Shown here piece after piece: positions 10,850 to 48,000 of a stretch of 64,000 nt of DNA. The notes below the pieces were generated by a model that was not told the origin of the DNA, did not search any database, and saw only the letters and a program-made list of their open reading frames with translations. Origin of the DNA: Synchiropus splendidus (taxonomy: Eukaryota > Chordata > Actinopteri > Syngnathiformes > Callionymidae); NCBI RefSeq assembly GCF_027744825.2, contig NC_071336.1:18384501-18448500 (forward strand), given 5' to 3'. The position numbers were made by a program, and so were the translations under genes. Within the stretch, counting starts at the first letter, position 1, and each line of letters starts with the position of its first letter.

Positions 10850-13800
10850 ATCTAATGTGTTTGAAAAATTTGTGAGAAATGCAGTGCAAATGTTTGAGTA
10901 TTTGAGTAGTCAATTTTAGACGGGGTTTCACCGAGAATGATGTCAGACATGAGATCACCCGGCTCAAACAACTTCTCACTTCTCAAGTCCCGTAAGGGAA
11001 CTCTGGTCAACATGGCTGTCTGTTTTTACTGAGACAATGATGTCAGTGTGTGCGAACATGCTCATACGTGCTTGCCTGCACGCACTTGGCAGGTTTAATG
11101 GTTGCTATGAAAATAGAATTGGAGTGGGTGGGCTGAGGAACTCTGCTGAGACAATTCATTAATTAACTCCATATCCATCACATTTGCTAAGTTCCCGTGC
11201 TGCAGTAAAGCACAAACCATTGCATCAAGTCCTCTGGATGTGTTTAACTCACACTGCAGACTCGAGGAGGGAGACGTTGTGAATGTTGTTGAGGAGCATT
11301 TGAGCTCCAACAAGAGCGTCTGCCGAGTCATGCTCCAGCCAAGAAATGGTGGAACGCTGGGCTTGTGATCAGTGGCCGACACTAGCTGGGCGTCATGCTG
11401 GGCATAGGGGGAAAACAGATGGGCCATCTGGTGACTGGCTGGAAATGGACAGGGCCTGGTTTGTTTCTGTGTGTGGCAGAGCTGGCACAGCCTTCAGAGA
11501 CCACCTGTCTTTTGAGTCTTGTCCATTTCTCCCTTGTTACTGACACTAAAACATCCCATTTCATAAATAAATCACTTTTGTTCTCTTGGAAATCTGTAAT
11601 GTGATTGATTCTCTCAAGCCAGTTATTGACCACTGCAGTGCATATGTTCAACTGTCCCAAAAGATTTGGATTATTCACTGGTCAAACTTGCTACTCTATT
11701 CTTTATAATTAAGGTCCATCTGCCAGTGCGAATGTTACACACAATTTATATGCATTTGCATGATTGACATTTGTGCCTCATCTTGTTTGATGGTCTGCGG
11801 TGTAGCATTTTTAATATTACAGATGTCATTATTTTATCTTGCGCTATCTTGTCACTTCTTGCCTGGTTTACAAGTAAGTCTATTATGTCTCTATGAAGTA
11901 GAGTAAACAGTCTACTCAGCTGAGATGGTCTGCAACACCGTGTGACAAGCTACGTACGTGGCTATTTTTCTCTCATTAAATTCACTTGTCTTGTTGTGTT
12001 TTGGGTTGGTGAAACCTGTGATCGTCTGCCTCATCGGCAACATTCAGTTTTTTTGTGTGTTCTTCTGCATTTGTATTCTGTATTTGTATATAGTCTGCTT
12101 ATTGAACATGCATCTCACGCTTGCAGAATTGGCATAGAGAGATAATTACATCTCACACCTGAGGTTAGATCAACTGTAGTTATTGAGTGTTTTTCTTTCT
12201 CCCACCCTTGATTACATTTTTTCCACATTTCCCCTCTTCAGACTCCGCACTCCTCTCAGTTTCAGTCTTGCAATTGTGTTTAATTGAGAGGCATATTGAG
12301 GCGAACCACTGCAGGTGAGGAAAGGTCCAATGTAAGCCCAAAGTAGCTCACAATTCATGGACAAATAACTTCATTCTCATGGTCCTATACTGCTTGATGT
12401 TTTTTTGTTTCCAACGGAGCAGGTGTAGCAATATTGCACCCCACAGATCACAAATAGATGTTTAGGAAATTGACAGGCTTATTCTTGCAAGATCTCGTCA
12501 CACCCCCACTAATATTAGATCTCTGGATACGTGCTGTCGTGCTATTAGCTAGGATTTTGTAACAGCTTCTTGCCAAAAAGCAGCAAAATACAAAATTAAA
12601 AAGCTATGAGTTTGTTTTGTAAACATTTTTTTAAAGTTTGGAACTTACCCGCATTTCCTCCTGCCATCAGCATCAGACATCCCATCAATAATGGCATGCT
12701 TTGGTGTCGTGAGTGTTGTGAAACACGAGATTTGGATAACTGCAAGATTACGCCGGTAAACAAATATGTCAGCCGCGATGGCCAAGCTACGGCTGCAAAA
12801 GGGTCGAGCATCTGCACTACAAGTACACTACAAGTAGGACATTAAACAGTCACTAATAATGGGCCATTTAGGGCGTCCTGCAGAGAAAAACTGGTCCATT
12901 TTTTTCAAGTTGCCCTGACGCCCTCCTAGCTAAAAGCCTGCATGCTGTGCAAGGCATAATCAGAAACTTGCCTCACTAAATTACATTGAATGTCACTGGC
13001 TACATATGGGCCCTTATTGTAGCTCTCCTTACTGATGATGTTGTTGACCGTAACTATAACAAATCATTGTTTTAGGGGGTTTATAAACCAATTGACATAG
13101 TGAAAGGGGCACCACCCTATTGCTGACCCCAACCCCAATCTCTGTCCATGGTACCTGGATATGGCCCGGAAGGTGAGACCCGTGCTTCAATTATGAGTAT
13201 GCATATCTTGCATAAACATGGAAGAAGATGAAGAAAGCTGTAGACCCGATAACTTGTAGTAAGGGAAATAATCATTACAAAATTCTGTATTTTATTTCAT
13301 TAATCAGGGTCAGCCAGGTAAAACTGCAGAGGATCCCCATGCGACTGAAAGTGAGACTGAAAGTGTTACTGCGGCTACAGCTACTGAGTTCATCTCTGTT
13401 AATGATAATTTGACTCAGATGTTTGTTTTTATACAAAGTTAATTTTGTACAAATTGATGTTTATAGCTCCCTTTCCTTTTTACAAAGAAACTTGTTATGC
13501 CAGTAGAAGACATGGCGTGTCGGAAGGGGAATTGGCTTGGTTCAGGGTTATGGCTCCCGTCTCAAAATCCTAGCTAAAAGCCTGCAGGCATAAAGTCATG
13601 GTGGGCCTTGGCACGGTTTTTACATAGTGTGGTGCTGCACACGTTTCACAGCCAAATTTGAGAGAGTGCGTTTTCTTGTTCATTCCACAAGAAAATAGTG
13701 GAAAAGCTTTGCAAACAGCAGACAGTCTTCTTTTATCCACGCTACGCTCGCAAGTTGAATAAAGTGACTGAGATTACTGAGGATGGAGTGCACAGTAGAA

Positions 13801-14249
13801 AAAAATCACAATGATTTTTAACCATATTTTTATCAGTGAAATGCAGAGCCAGACATCAAAATGGCTAATGAATAGTTCGGTAATCTTCTTAGTCAAACAT
13901 AAGTAAAATTAACATCTTTCCTAGTCCTCGCAGTTTCCTCATGATGACAACTCGCAGTATGTCAGTGTAAACATTTAGATTCCAACAATATGTATGAATA
14001 AAACCAAACCATTTTATCTGTAGCATCAGCTGTTTATCAGCTATATAAAACGCATCGCGGGTCTCACTGTGAGCCCCACTGTTCAATGACTCCTGTTCTC
14101 CATCATAAAAGCTATGAAAAGTATGCTGAACATAGTAATGAGTCACGCCATTGATGAGAGGTGACTATTTAGAAAAATGTGTTGAAAGAAGAGGAATGCC
14201 TTGGCAGCCTTGTTGTAGCATTCCGTCTCCATGGCGCTAGAGGCAGTTG

Positions 14250-14958
14250 TGAGATGATCATGGACTTCAGGAGAGTAACAGCTCCTCCGTCCCCTCTCAT
14301 GTTGGCTGGTTTATCGATTCCTATTGTGGACTCCTTCTGCTTCCTGGGAACCACCATCACTGAGGACCTCAAATGGGAGCCAACCATCAGGTCCCTCATC
14401 AGGAAGGCCCAGCAGAGAATGTTCTTTCTGAGGCAGCTACGAAAACTACGACTGCCAACGAAGTTGCTGGTGGAGTTCTACACAGCCATCATCCAGTCCA
14501 TCCTCACCTCCTCTATCACCGTCTGGTACAACAGTGCCACCTCCAGGGACAAGAGCAGACTGCAGCGCATCGTACATTCTGCTGAGAAGGTGATCGGTTG
14601 CAGCCTGCCACCTCTTCATGACCTGTATGCCTCTAGGACCCAGAGACGTGCAGGTCGGATCAGAGCCGACCCTTCTCACCCTGGACATAGACTGTTTGTT
14701 CCTCTTCCCTCTGGCAGGAGGCTACGGTCCATCCAGACCAGAACCTCCCGTCACAGGAACAGCTTCTTTCCCTCGGCTGTCAGATTGTTAAATTCATGAA
14801 CAGCCTTGTTGTAATGTTATTCTATTTATTTTATTTTATTTGTTTTTTGTTGCACTTTATTCCAAGGCACTTTCCTAGTCAGTGGGCTCCCCACTGACCA
14901 TGGCAATAAATTTGATTCTGATTCTGATTCTGATTCTGATTCTGATTCTGATTCTGAT
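14250..14958 (+). mobile_element. 5'-truncated L2-clade LINE with (GATTCT)n tail
   Basis: An uninterrupted frame ending at 14799 encodes the region after the reverse transcriptase core of an L2/Maui-type LINE. From about 14248 it reads CEMIMDFRR, CFLGTTITEDLKWEPTI, KAQQRMFFLRQLRK, FYTAIIQSILTSSITVWY, RLQRIVHSAEKVIG and RTSRHRNSFFP before the stop. The 3' UTR ends in about 7.5 perfect units of GATTCT (14914-14958), the type of short microsatellite tail made by L2/CR1 elements. The endonuclease and catalytic RT motifs are missing, so this is a dead 5'-truncated copy. The open frame and perfect tail suggest it is fairly young. Confidence 0.85.
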
Positions 14959-15635
14959 GACGTAGGTGTCACAGGAAGTTGTGCTATTCCGGGGGAGGAG
15001 GGGACCAATCGTGCTGCTGACACGTCAGTATGTCACGGATGAAATGACCCTACTGTGACCCTGCTCTTAGTGCTGGTTGTGCTGCCTAAAGTCTTTGTGC
15101 ATGGCAAAAATAATCGAGAAACGTATAGAGCTCCAACTCTATCAGAGGATGGTGGGACTGTCTGAAGCCTATGCTAAAGAGATCTGCCAACAATTCACAC
15201 AACATATCAAGGTCAAGTGTTTGTAAGATGGCTTTTTCTGCTAGCATGCAAATTATATGTAAATCATCCCTAAATCCAATCTTTCATGCCTTTTTCTGAA
15301 GTCCTCATCTGTGTCAAAACACTGATGGGAATTTGGAACTAAGAACCAGTGCTGTCATTTGTGGAAAGTGTGACACTATGAGAATGAGACACTCTGTTAT
15401 CAAGCATGGAACTAGTGGGTTTGTTCAATAGCATACACTTGTACAGGAGTAAGTAGCAAAGCCAAATGTTTATTCTGGCAGTAATTGTGTTGAATGATTT
15501 CTCAGATTTCGAGGGACTACAGGCTATTTGTTGCAACCAACAACCACCTGTGTCCTGTTTTCCAAGTACTTTGCACACTACTGCCGGAAAAGTGACAGAA
15601 CTCTTGGATAATCAAAGTCTGTTTTGTGTTTGCAG

Positions 15636-15715
15636 GTTGAGGTCTCCACTCACACTGAGAAGTTGAGCTTTGTGCTCAAGTTCACCGGGGCCACTTCCTG
15701 ATGATGACAGTAAAC

Positions 15716-15719
<4 letters not shown>
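15636..15719 (+). other. MAP3K exon 2: end of the 5' UTR plus start codon and one base
   Basis: The acceptor TTTGCAG (to 15635) and donor ATGG|GTGAGT (15719/15720) define an 84-nt exon. The final four bases are ATGG: the G combines with AT at the start of the 24056 exon to make Asp. This gives M-D-D-E-E-A-L-N-S-I-M, the conserved MEKK2/3 N-terminus. Two further ATGs (15701 and 15704) are in the same frame with no intervening stop. Confidence 0.8.
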
Positions 15720-41172
<25,453 letters not shown>

Positions 41173-42877
41173 GGATCCTAGAATCTCTCACCCAGAGCAT
41201 GTGCTGGAGAGGGCGGCCATGGCCCCCGGCTTGACCCCCTAAATGCTGGCTCACACGTCACCCGGTGCCAGAGATCCCACTCCGTGCCCTGTCATCTATC
41301 AGCGTCTGGCCGAGAGCTAACCCCTGCGTGTCTCATTGGCTGATTCACCCAAAGCCAGATCGGGTCCCAGCGCCCCCCGAGGTGTGATGTGAGGGGACCG
41401 TGCGGGGCCGAATCAAGCACTTAGCAGTCTCACAAATTCAAGACTGCCAACAGGCGACTAATGTAGAGTCCGAGTCTCCCCGAGTCCTGCCCTGCCCACT
41501 TGTTGCCTGTAGTCACAGTAGTACTGTATAAACTCATCAGCCTCAGAGACTGTTGCTGTGAGCCAAATCAATATTTTTATAAGGTCAGACACAGCCGTTT
41601 GTGTTGGATCATATTTCCATTGACGCCTTACAGGAAGACCCCTTTACACCTGGGATTGAAGCATGTTCTCTTGTTTGCTCAGGACAGTTTTTTGTGCAAA
41701 CCAGCGTGATCTCCATCCCTACAGTTGGGTGTTGCATCCAAGGTCTCCTTCACGTACATACTCCACAAAACCAGTCCTGGCAATGTGAAGCCATTTAAAG
41801 TGAAAGTGATTTTAGACAATACAGCTCATCGCAGTCCAGGTCTGAGTCCATTCAGCTTAATCTGTTGCCCCTGTCAGTCTGCCACCTTCATTAGACGAAT
41901 CCCCGTCAGGGCTGCAGGACAATGAAAAATGAGTCAGAGAAGTAATCGGTTTTCTCTGACTCACCATTACGATGATGTGAAAAGAGCTGGGCTGAAAGCA
42001 AAGCTCTACATTTCAGCATGTCGTTGGTAAAGATTCTCACCAACTCAACTGCTGTAGATGAATGTGGCCTGGAGGCAAGGTGGGATCCTTCAGGGAGGAA
42101 AAGGATCGAATCAGAACGTCTGTGTGAGCAAACAAATATCTGAAATTCAAATGGATCATGGCGATGCAACAAGTCTTGTTGTTTGGAAAGTCCATTCATA
42201 GTGTTATAGCCAGGGCCGAGTCAAGTCCATGACTCTGAGGGGGGTTAGACGGAGTCAAAACCCAGAGCAGACTGAATACTGAATCAACTCCCTTCCAATA
42301 TTAGCTCATTTCCAACCAACCCTCAACGTTTTATTAATGGAATGGATGGACAGAGAGCCCCAACATATCACCTGCTGGATTGGCGGAGGTGATGTTGGAT
42401 TACATTAATCCCCCCTACATGAGGGCTGGCTTGACACTGGCTGTGTCTTCCCCATCATCCAACAAGGTTCATTGGGTTCCCAGTTAGAATTCAGATGCCT
42501 GGTTTTCAAGAAGTAAATGACTTATTTGGTCAAAAAAATCAGAGAAGCAGTGGTCTTGACTGGTCTGAGCAAAAAAAAAAAAAGTCCAGCATGACTGAGA
42601 CGTGTCTGAGTCTAAATGCACTTGATTCTCAGACAAGACCAAGACCTTGAACATGTGGTCTTGAATACTACGATCCTATCTGACCAAACACTACAAACAG
42701 ATGTTAATGCCACGTGCAAAGGGGTCTCTCCGTTTGTAAGAAAGAATGTCTATAACGTTCCAGTGTGGTTTGAAATCCTGCCACAGACTCTCACCAACAA
42801 ACATGCACTTTTGATGCCACTTACACAACCAACCGTGCAGGATAATCAACCAAAGAGATATTTTTCTATTGTGCTGC

Positions 42878-42904
42878 TTTTTTTTTTTTTTTTTTTTTTT
42901 TTTT
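42878..42904. repeat. Poly(T) tract of 27
   Basis: An uninterrupted homopolymer run in the presumed MAP3K 3' UTR. It could be the antisense A-tail of an old retrocopy, but no recognisable body is attached. Confidence 0.85.
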
Positions 42905-44042
42905 AACTCCATGAAGTATGCTTTGGTCATGTCTAGAGAAAGCACTCTACGTCCATGTGCGACGGAAACGTCTCCCAAGCAATAGCAACATTCCTGTTGG
43001 ACGCCTGTGACAGATCCATTCCCGGTTCCGACACTGCGAGCCTTGTTCCAAGTGGCCAAAGACGATTTTAGGAAGTGACTTCCAACAAATTGACAGTGTT
43101 AGTCGTATTGTATTTTTGTCAGAGCCCGACAGCCTTTATATGTTAACGGCAGCTTGGTGCGCAGAATCTGCACCCATCAATCAGATGCAATGATATTTTT
43201 GTTATCAGAAAAAAGTATGGTTAGATAGAAGGAATGTCTTTTGAATGTTTATTCTGTGTGCTTTGGATCACATCATTGCCTTTTGCTTTGAAGCGAATGA
43301 CTCATGTCTCCTGATCACGCACCTGACTCTGAGCAATGTTGCCCCACAGCATCAGATATTAGTGGTGACATTTTGGGGATCTGGACTTGCTTACTTTCAC
43401 GATGTGCACATTACAAGGCTTGAAGTTACTTCATCCTGATTTCCTTTGCACAAATTCTCTTTAGGTGATCTTTTGTGAGTCCACCTTCTTTGCCGTTATT
43501 TATTACCTGTTAGTTCTGACCATCTTGAAAGGTCATTTTTGGGCACTTGGCATTTTAGACGACTTTTATTACAATCCATCTTGGCTGCGTAAAAACAAAA
43601 CTTCAGTTTTTATGTGGCTCTTTTGGCCCCTAAACAAGGGTTCAGAATGAAGTAAAGACTTGTAATGTGAACTCAGCCTTTCCGCACTATGATCAAATGT
43701 TTGTTGTCAGTGCCTTATAACGGAATCTGCTCGTAAACTAATGACAACTGCCAAAGTGGAGGAGGCGAGGAGAGAGCACACACACGGTCGCTAGAGGTTT
43801 TTTTTTTTTACTGAGCTAAATCTACTGTAAATACATTCTGCACTTTTCTATGAAGTCCTTTTACGTTATATACATTGTTTATCTGATGACGTAGCTTCGT
43901 GATGCAGTAGATCGTACTGTGATTTGGATCGGACGGGATCTACGCTTGAGTTTGAAGGTGGAAAGAAAAGGCTTTTGATCGGGACACTTTCAATCTGAAA
44001 TGATGGAATGTATCAAGTCATTGATCTTTTGTACTTTAACTT

Positions 44043-44048
44043 AATAAA
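44043..44048 (+). terminator. Polyadenylation signal AATAAA, MAP3K
   Basis: Canonical AATAAA within TTAATAAATC, followed by T/G-rich sequence. It lies about 1 kb before the cry-dash start codon and is the best candidate for the MAP3K transcript end. Confidence 0.5.
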
Positions 44049-44060
44049 TCAAAGGTCTAA

Positions 44061-45068
44061 GTCGATTCTGATAGTCTGATCTGTCTGTAAAACTTTGCGG
44101 CCAGTTTTGGTTAAAAGGTTGTACTGTATGTTCTCAGTGTGCTGTGGGACGAACTGGGGAACTGTTCAGTGTCCCCTGACACCATCCCTAACTAGCTGGG
44201 GGACATCGTCCTGCCGCATGCAACTTCATTCAGAGAATACTGTACATGTGATAAATACAAGTGGATACAAGTGATGGATAAGATCAACATAGTCAACTTT
44301 AATCAAACTACTAAATGAGTTGCTGATGTGTTCACGAGACGACTAGTCATGACGTCGGTGCACCAGCGAAGATATGGCTCAGGCTGCAGGACCATCATGA
44401 CCCATCGACCCACGTCAAAGGACACATACCTTTCACACCACATTCATCCATTCAAATTCAAATACAACGTTTCAAGACAAGATTTAACACCATACATTTT
44501 CTTTGTTTGTTTGTTTTTTTTTATTTCTGCTGACAACACTGTAGTCAGACATGTCGGTTTGTTCGACAACCCATTCACGTCAGGTCAAAATAGTTGGTTA
44601 TAAAATGTTTTATTGACAATATAGTTCACTATTGCAACTCACTGTACATATAGTACAGCTTTATGTATGCAGCAAAAAGTACACTACCCTACCCCCAAAT
44701 GTGATGAAAGCTTATGCTGACTCGGCTTTTTTTTATTATTTAGATTTACCATTCAAGCGTTTCTGTTTCAGAGTTGAACAGTCAATAAAGAATAGCAAGT
44801 TAAATGATTTACACAGCTGGCATTTCCTCCCCATTATACACTATATGTCGGCGAAATCATTGGATGCTGGCAGCAGCTGCTAAAAACACCTTACAAAACC
44901 GGGTGTTTAGTAACAGCGTGTCCGGAAACGTGACCGACGGTGGGTCTGTCTCTCAGCCAGTGAGAAGCGGCCGGTGCTCCACATTGTTGGGGGAAGGACG
45001 GCGAAGAGGTGCGGGCTCCGTCCAGTCAGAGACGGTAGCGGTTCGGAGGACGAGGTGCTGCCGAAGCC
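44061..45068. other. MAP3K to cry-dash intergenic region and cry-dash 5' UTR
   Basis: About 1 kb. The last 150-200 bases become GC-rich and probably hold the cry-dash promoter and 5' UTR. No TATA box is obvious. I see no additional gene. Confidence 0.45.
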
Positions 45069-48000
45069 ATGGCTCGTGTGATCATCTGTTTGCTGAGGAA
45101 CGACCTCAGAGTCCACGACAACGAGGTAACGACTGCAAGTACTGCGTGTGTGGAATTAGCCGTCGCAGCGCCGTCTGGCAACATGAGCGTATTTTCCTCG
45201 ACAACTATGACGCAAGTTGAGCACTCTTCGTACGTCAATGAGTTTGATTCGATCAGTCTTTTCTGGATTATATCATCGAGTGTTTTGGTAGCGGTGTTAG
45301 CAGGTTGACTTCCGGTGTGCGCTGTCATTATAAAAGCTTTCTCCACCGAAGTTGAATTTTTAAAAAAATCTCTCAGCGGTGCAGGAGAACACGGGTGTAC
45401 TCGTTTTATCGAATGCATTTGTCTAATCGACAATATCGATATGCATTCGGTGGCTTGCTACTGTTTGTTTTATCGAGACGTCGGTGGTATCATTGACTTC
45501 CGGTAGCCCTTCAACCTAAAAGCCCGGTAGCTCGACCAGCAATAGAAACGTCTCGAAATATTTTTAAATAATACATTGCTTGGACCTTTTTAAAGCGATT
45601 TGTCACATTAATGCACATTTATGAATCACTGAATGTATCAATTTCTGATGCTTTACAAAGTAAAGTACATATGTGGAGACAAAGCTGAATGAAAGTCCAT
45701 ACTGTGGAATAAAGTCGTTCAAACATTTATAGTAGAAACAAATATAATGAATCATTTGAGGCATAAATATGAATTGACATTTTACGTGTGTGTAAGCTTA
45801 TGTTTGTGTGGCCATAAAATTATTGTTCTGGATTAAAATTGATTTTTTTTTTGACAACGTGTCTGGTGTAATACACGATAACCAGGGTTTGTTCATAGAA
45901 CTGAGAGTTCAGAGATGTCGAGTGGATGCTCCTCTGCTGAAGTTTCTTCTCTTGTCTCTTTCTGTCATTTGAAGCTCTTCCACTGGGCCCAGAGAAATGC
46001 TGAGTACATTGTCCCACTATACTGCTTCGACCCCCGACATTACCAGGGAACTTACCACTACAACTTTCCCAAAACTGGACCTTTCCGTCTGCGCTTCTTG
46101 TTGGACAGTATCAGGGATCTCAGGAGCAGCTTACTTCGCAAGGGCAGGTAACCCACCACCACCACCCGCGTCCACCACACTTCAAATATGTCTTTACATC
46201 AGAGGTGTTTCAAAGATCAGCACCTCTGGATTCTGAGTTCACAGTAGATACATGGTGGTCCTCTTCTTCTCAGTTGACCTGGACCTCCGTGTCTAGCATC
46301 TTAGCTTTAAATGTCTGTGTTGACAGTAACCTGGTGGTGAGGAGGGGTAAACCTGAGGACGTAGTGGCTGATCTCATCAAGCAGCTGGGTTCGGTCAGCA
46401 CTGTTGCCTTCCATGAAGAGGTGAGCTTATTATTGATCCTGCCCGTATCATCAGCTGGCTAATGCCCACCTCATACACGTGTAGGTGACCTCAGAGGAGC
46501 TGAACGTGGAGAGGCGAGTGAAGGAGGTTTGCACGCAGTTGAAGGTCAAAGTTCACTCCTGCTGGGGGTCAACTCTTTACCACAGGGACGAGCTTCCCTT
46601 TAACCACATATCCAGGTGAGATGACGGTCAAGACGTGTTGTAAAAGTCAGCGGGCTGATGCGGGACTCTTCCCTGCCAGGCTGCCAGATGTCTACACGCA
46701 GTTCAGAAAAGCTGTGGAGGAGAAGAGTAGAGTGAGACCCCTGATCCCGACTCCGGAGCAGCTGAGGCCGCTCCCTCAGGGGCTGCAGGAAGGAGACATT
46801 CCCACACCAGAGGACCTGCAGGTGACAGGTCAGTGGAACAGTTGTGTACGTCAACTATGAGTGAAATGAAAGGGTGCTTCACTCCCCTCATGCTGTCCCG
46901 ACAGACCCTGTAACAGACCCTCGCTCTGCCTTCCCCTGCTCCGGAGGGGAAAGTCAGGCCCTTGGCCGGCTGAAACACTATTTCTGGGAGACTGTAAGGA
47001 AGCACAACACAGAGAAGTCTGTCTTCCCTGTGACGTTCTGGTGACCTTATTTTCTATGTAGGACGCCGTCGCGACATACAAGGAGACACGCAACGGACTG
47101 ATCGGTGCAGACTATTCCACCAAGTTTTCCCCTTGGTAGGTGGTGCACTGCCATTGGCTGAGGATGAAAGGGTCTCCACTAATGACATGGCTGTGTCTCC
47201 TGCAGGTTAGCGCTGGGATGCATTTCACCTCGCTATATTTACCTCCAGATCCGACAGTATGAGCAAGAACGAACTGCCAATCAGAGCACATACTGGTGAG
47301 TATACTGGTGCATCGACGCTGCTTTAATGGTTTATACACTTGAAACGCCATTCAAACAACAGCCCACCACACACTATATGAAGTCCCTAAGCAGTCTGCC
47401 CTCCCTTTGCTCTCTCTCGTCAGGGTCATTTTTGAGCTTCTGTGGCGAGACTACTTTAAGTTTGTGGCCGTCAAATACGGAAACAGACTTTTTCAGCTGA
47501 AAGGTAACACATTCTTATTAACCTCATGGTGTAATAGGTGTTTGAAACTCATCCAAACATGTTCCGTTTCAGGTCTTCAAGACAAACCCCTGCATTGGAA
47601 AACAGACATGAAGCTGTTTAATGCTTGGAAAGGTCTGACAGGCTTGAAATGGCTGAGTGAATCTGTCTTTGAGATAATCATGGTTCCTTGTGGTGGCAGA
47701 GGGACGCACTGGTGTCCCTTTTGTGGACGCCAACATGAGAGAGCTGGCGATGACCGGCTTCATGTCCAACAGAGGGCGCCAGAATGTCGCAAGCTTCCTC
47801 ACCAAAGACCTGGGCCTGGACTGGAGGATGGGGGCCGAGTGGTTCGAGTATCTTCTGGTAGGCAGAGATGCTGATCTTTACAGGCTGTTTGAAAATACAG
47901 AGGGACATAAGGACAGCAGGGCTATCCAAGCTCATCGCCTTGAACCCTATGGTCGTAGTATTGAGTCCCACTAAAGGAATAAAACATTTCTGTACAATTC

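Larger units (their letters stand above)
8684..15635 (+). other. MAP3K intron 1
   Basis: About 7 kb between the two 5' UTR exons. It contains a 38-bp tandem duplication (9012-9087), a decayed non-LTR retrotransposon fragment (about 9200-9481, minus strand), a 212-bp hAT element (10638-10849) and a truncated L2 LINE (about 14250-14958). A 19-bp direct repeat occurs at 12924 and 13568. I see no further gene. Confidence 0.5.
41173..44060 (+). other. MAP3K 3' UTR (inferred)
   Basis: About 2.9 kb after the TGA with no recognisable coding exon, ending shortly after a canonical AATAAA. It contains a run of 27 T residues (42878-42904). The UTR length is inferred from the first AATAAA I noticed; an earlier poly(A) site with a variant signal cannot be excluded. 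Confidence 0.5.
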
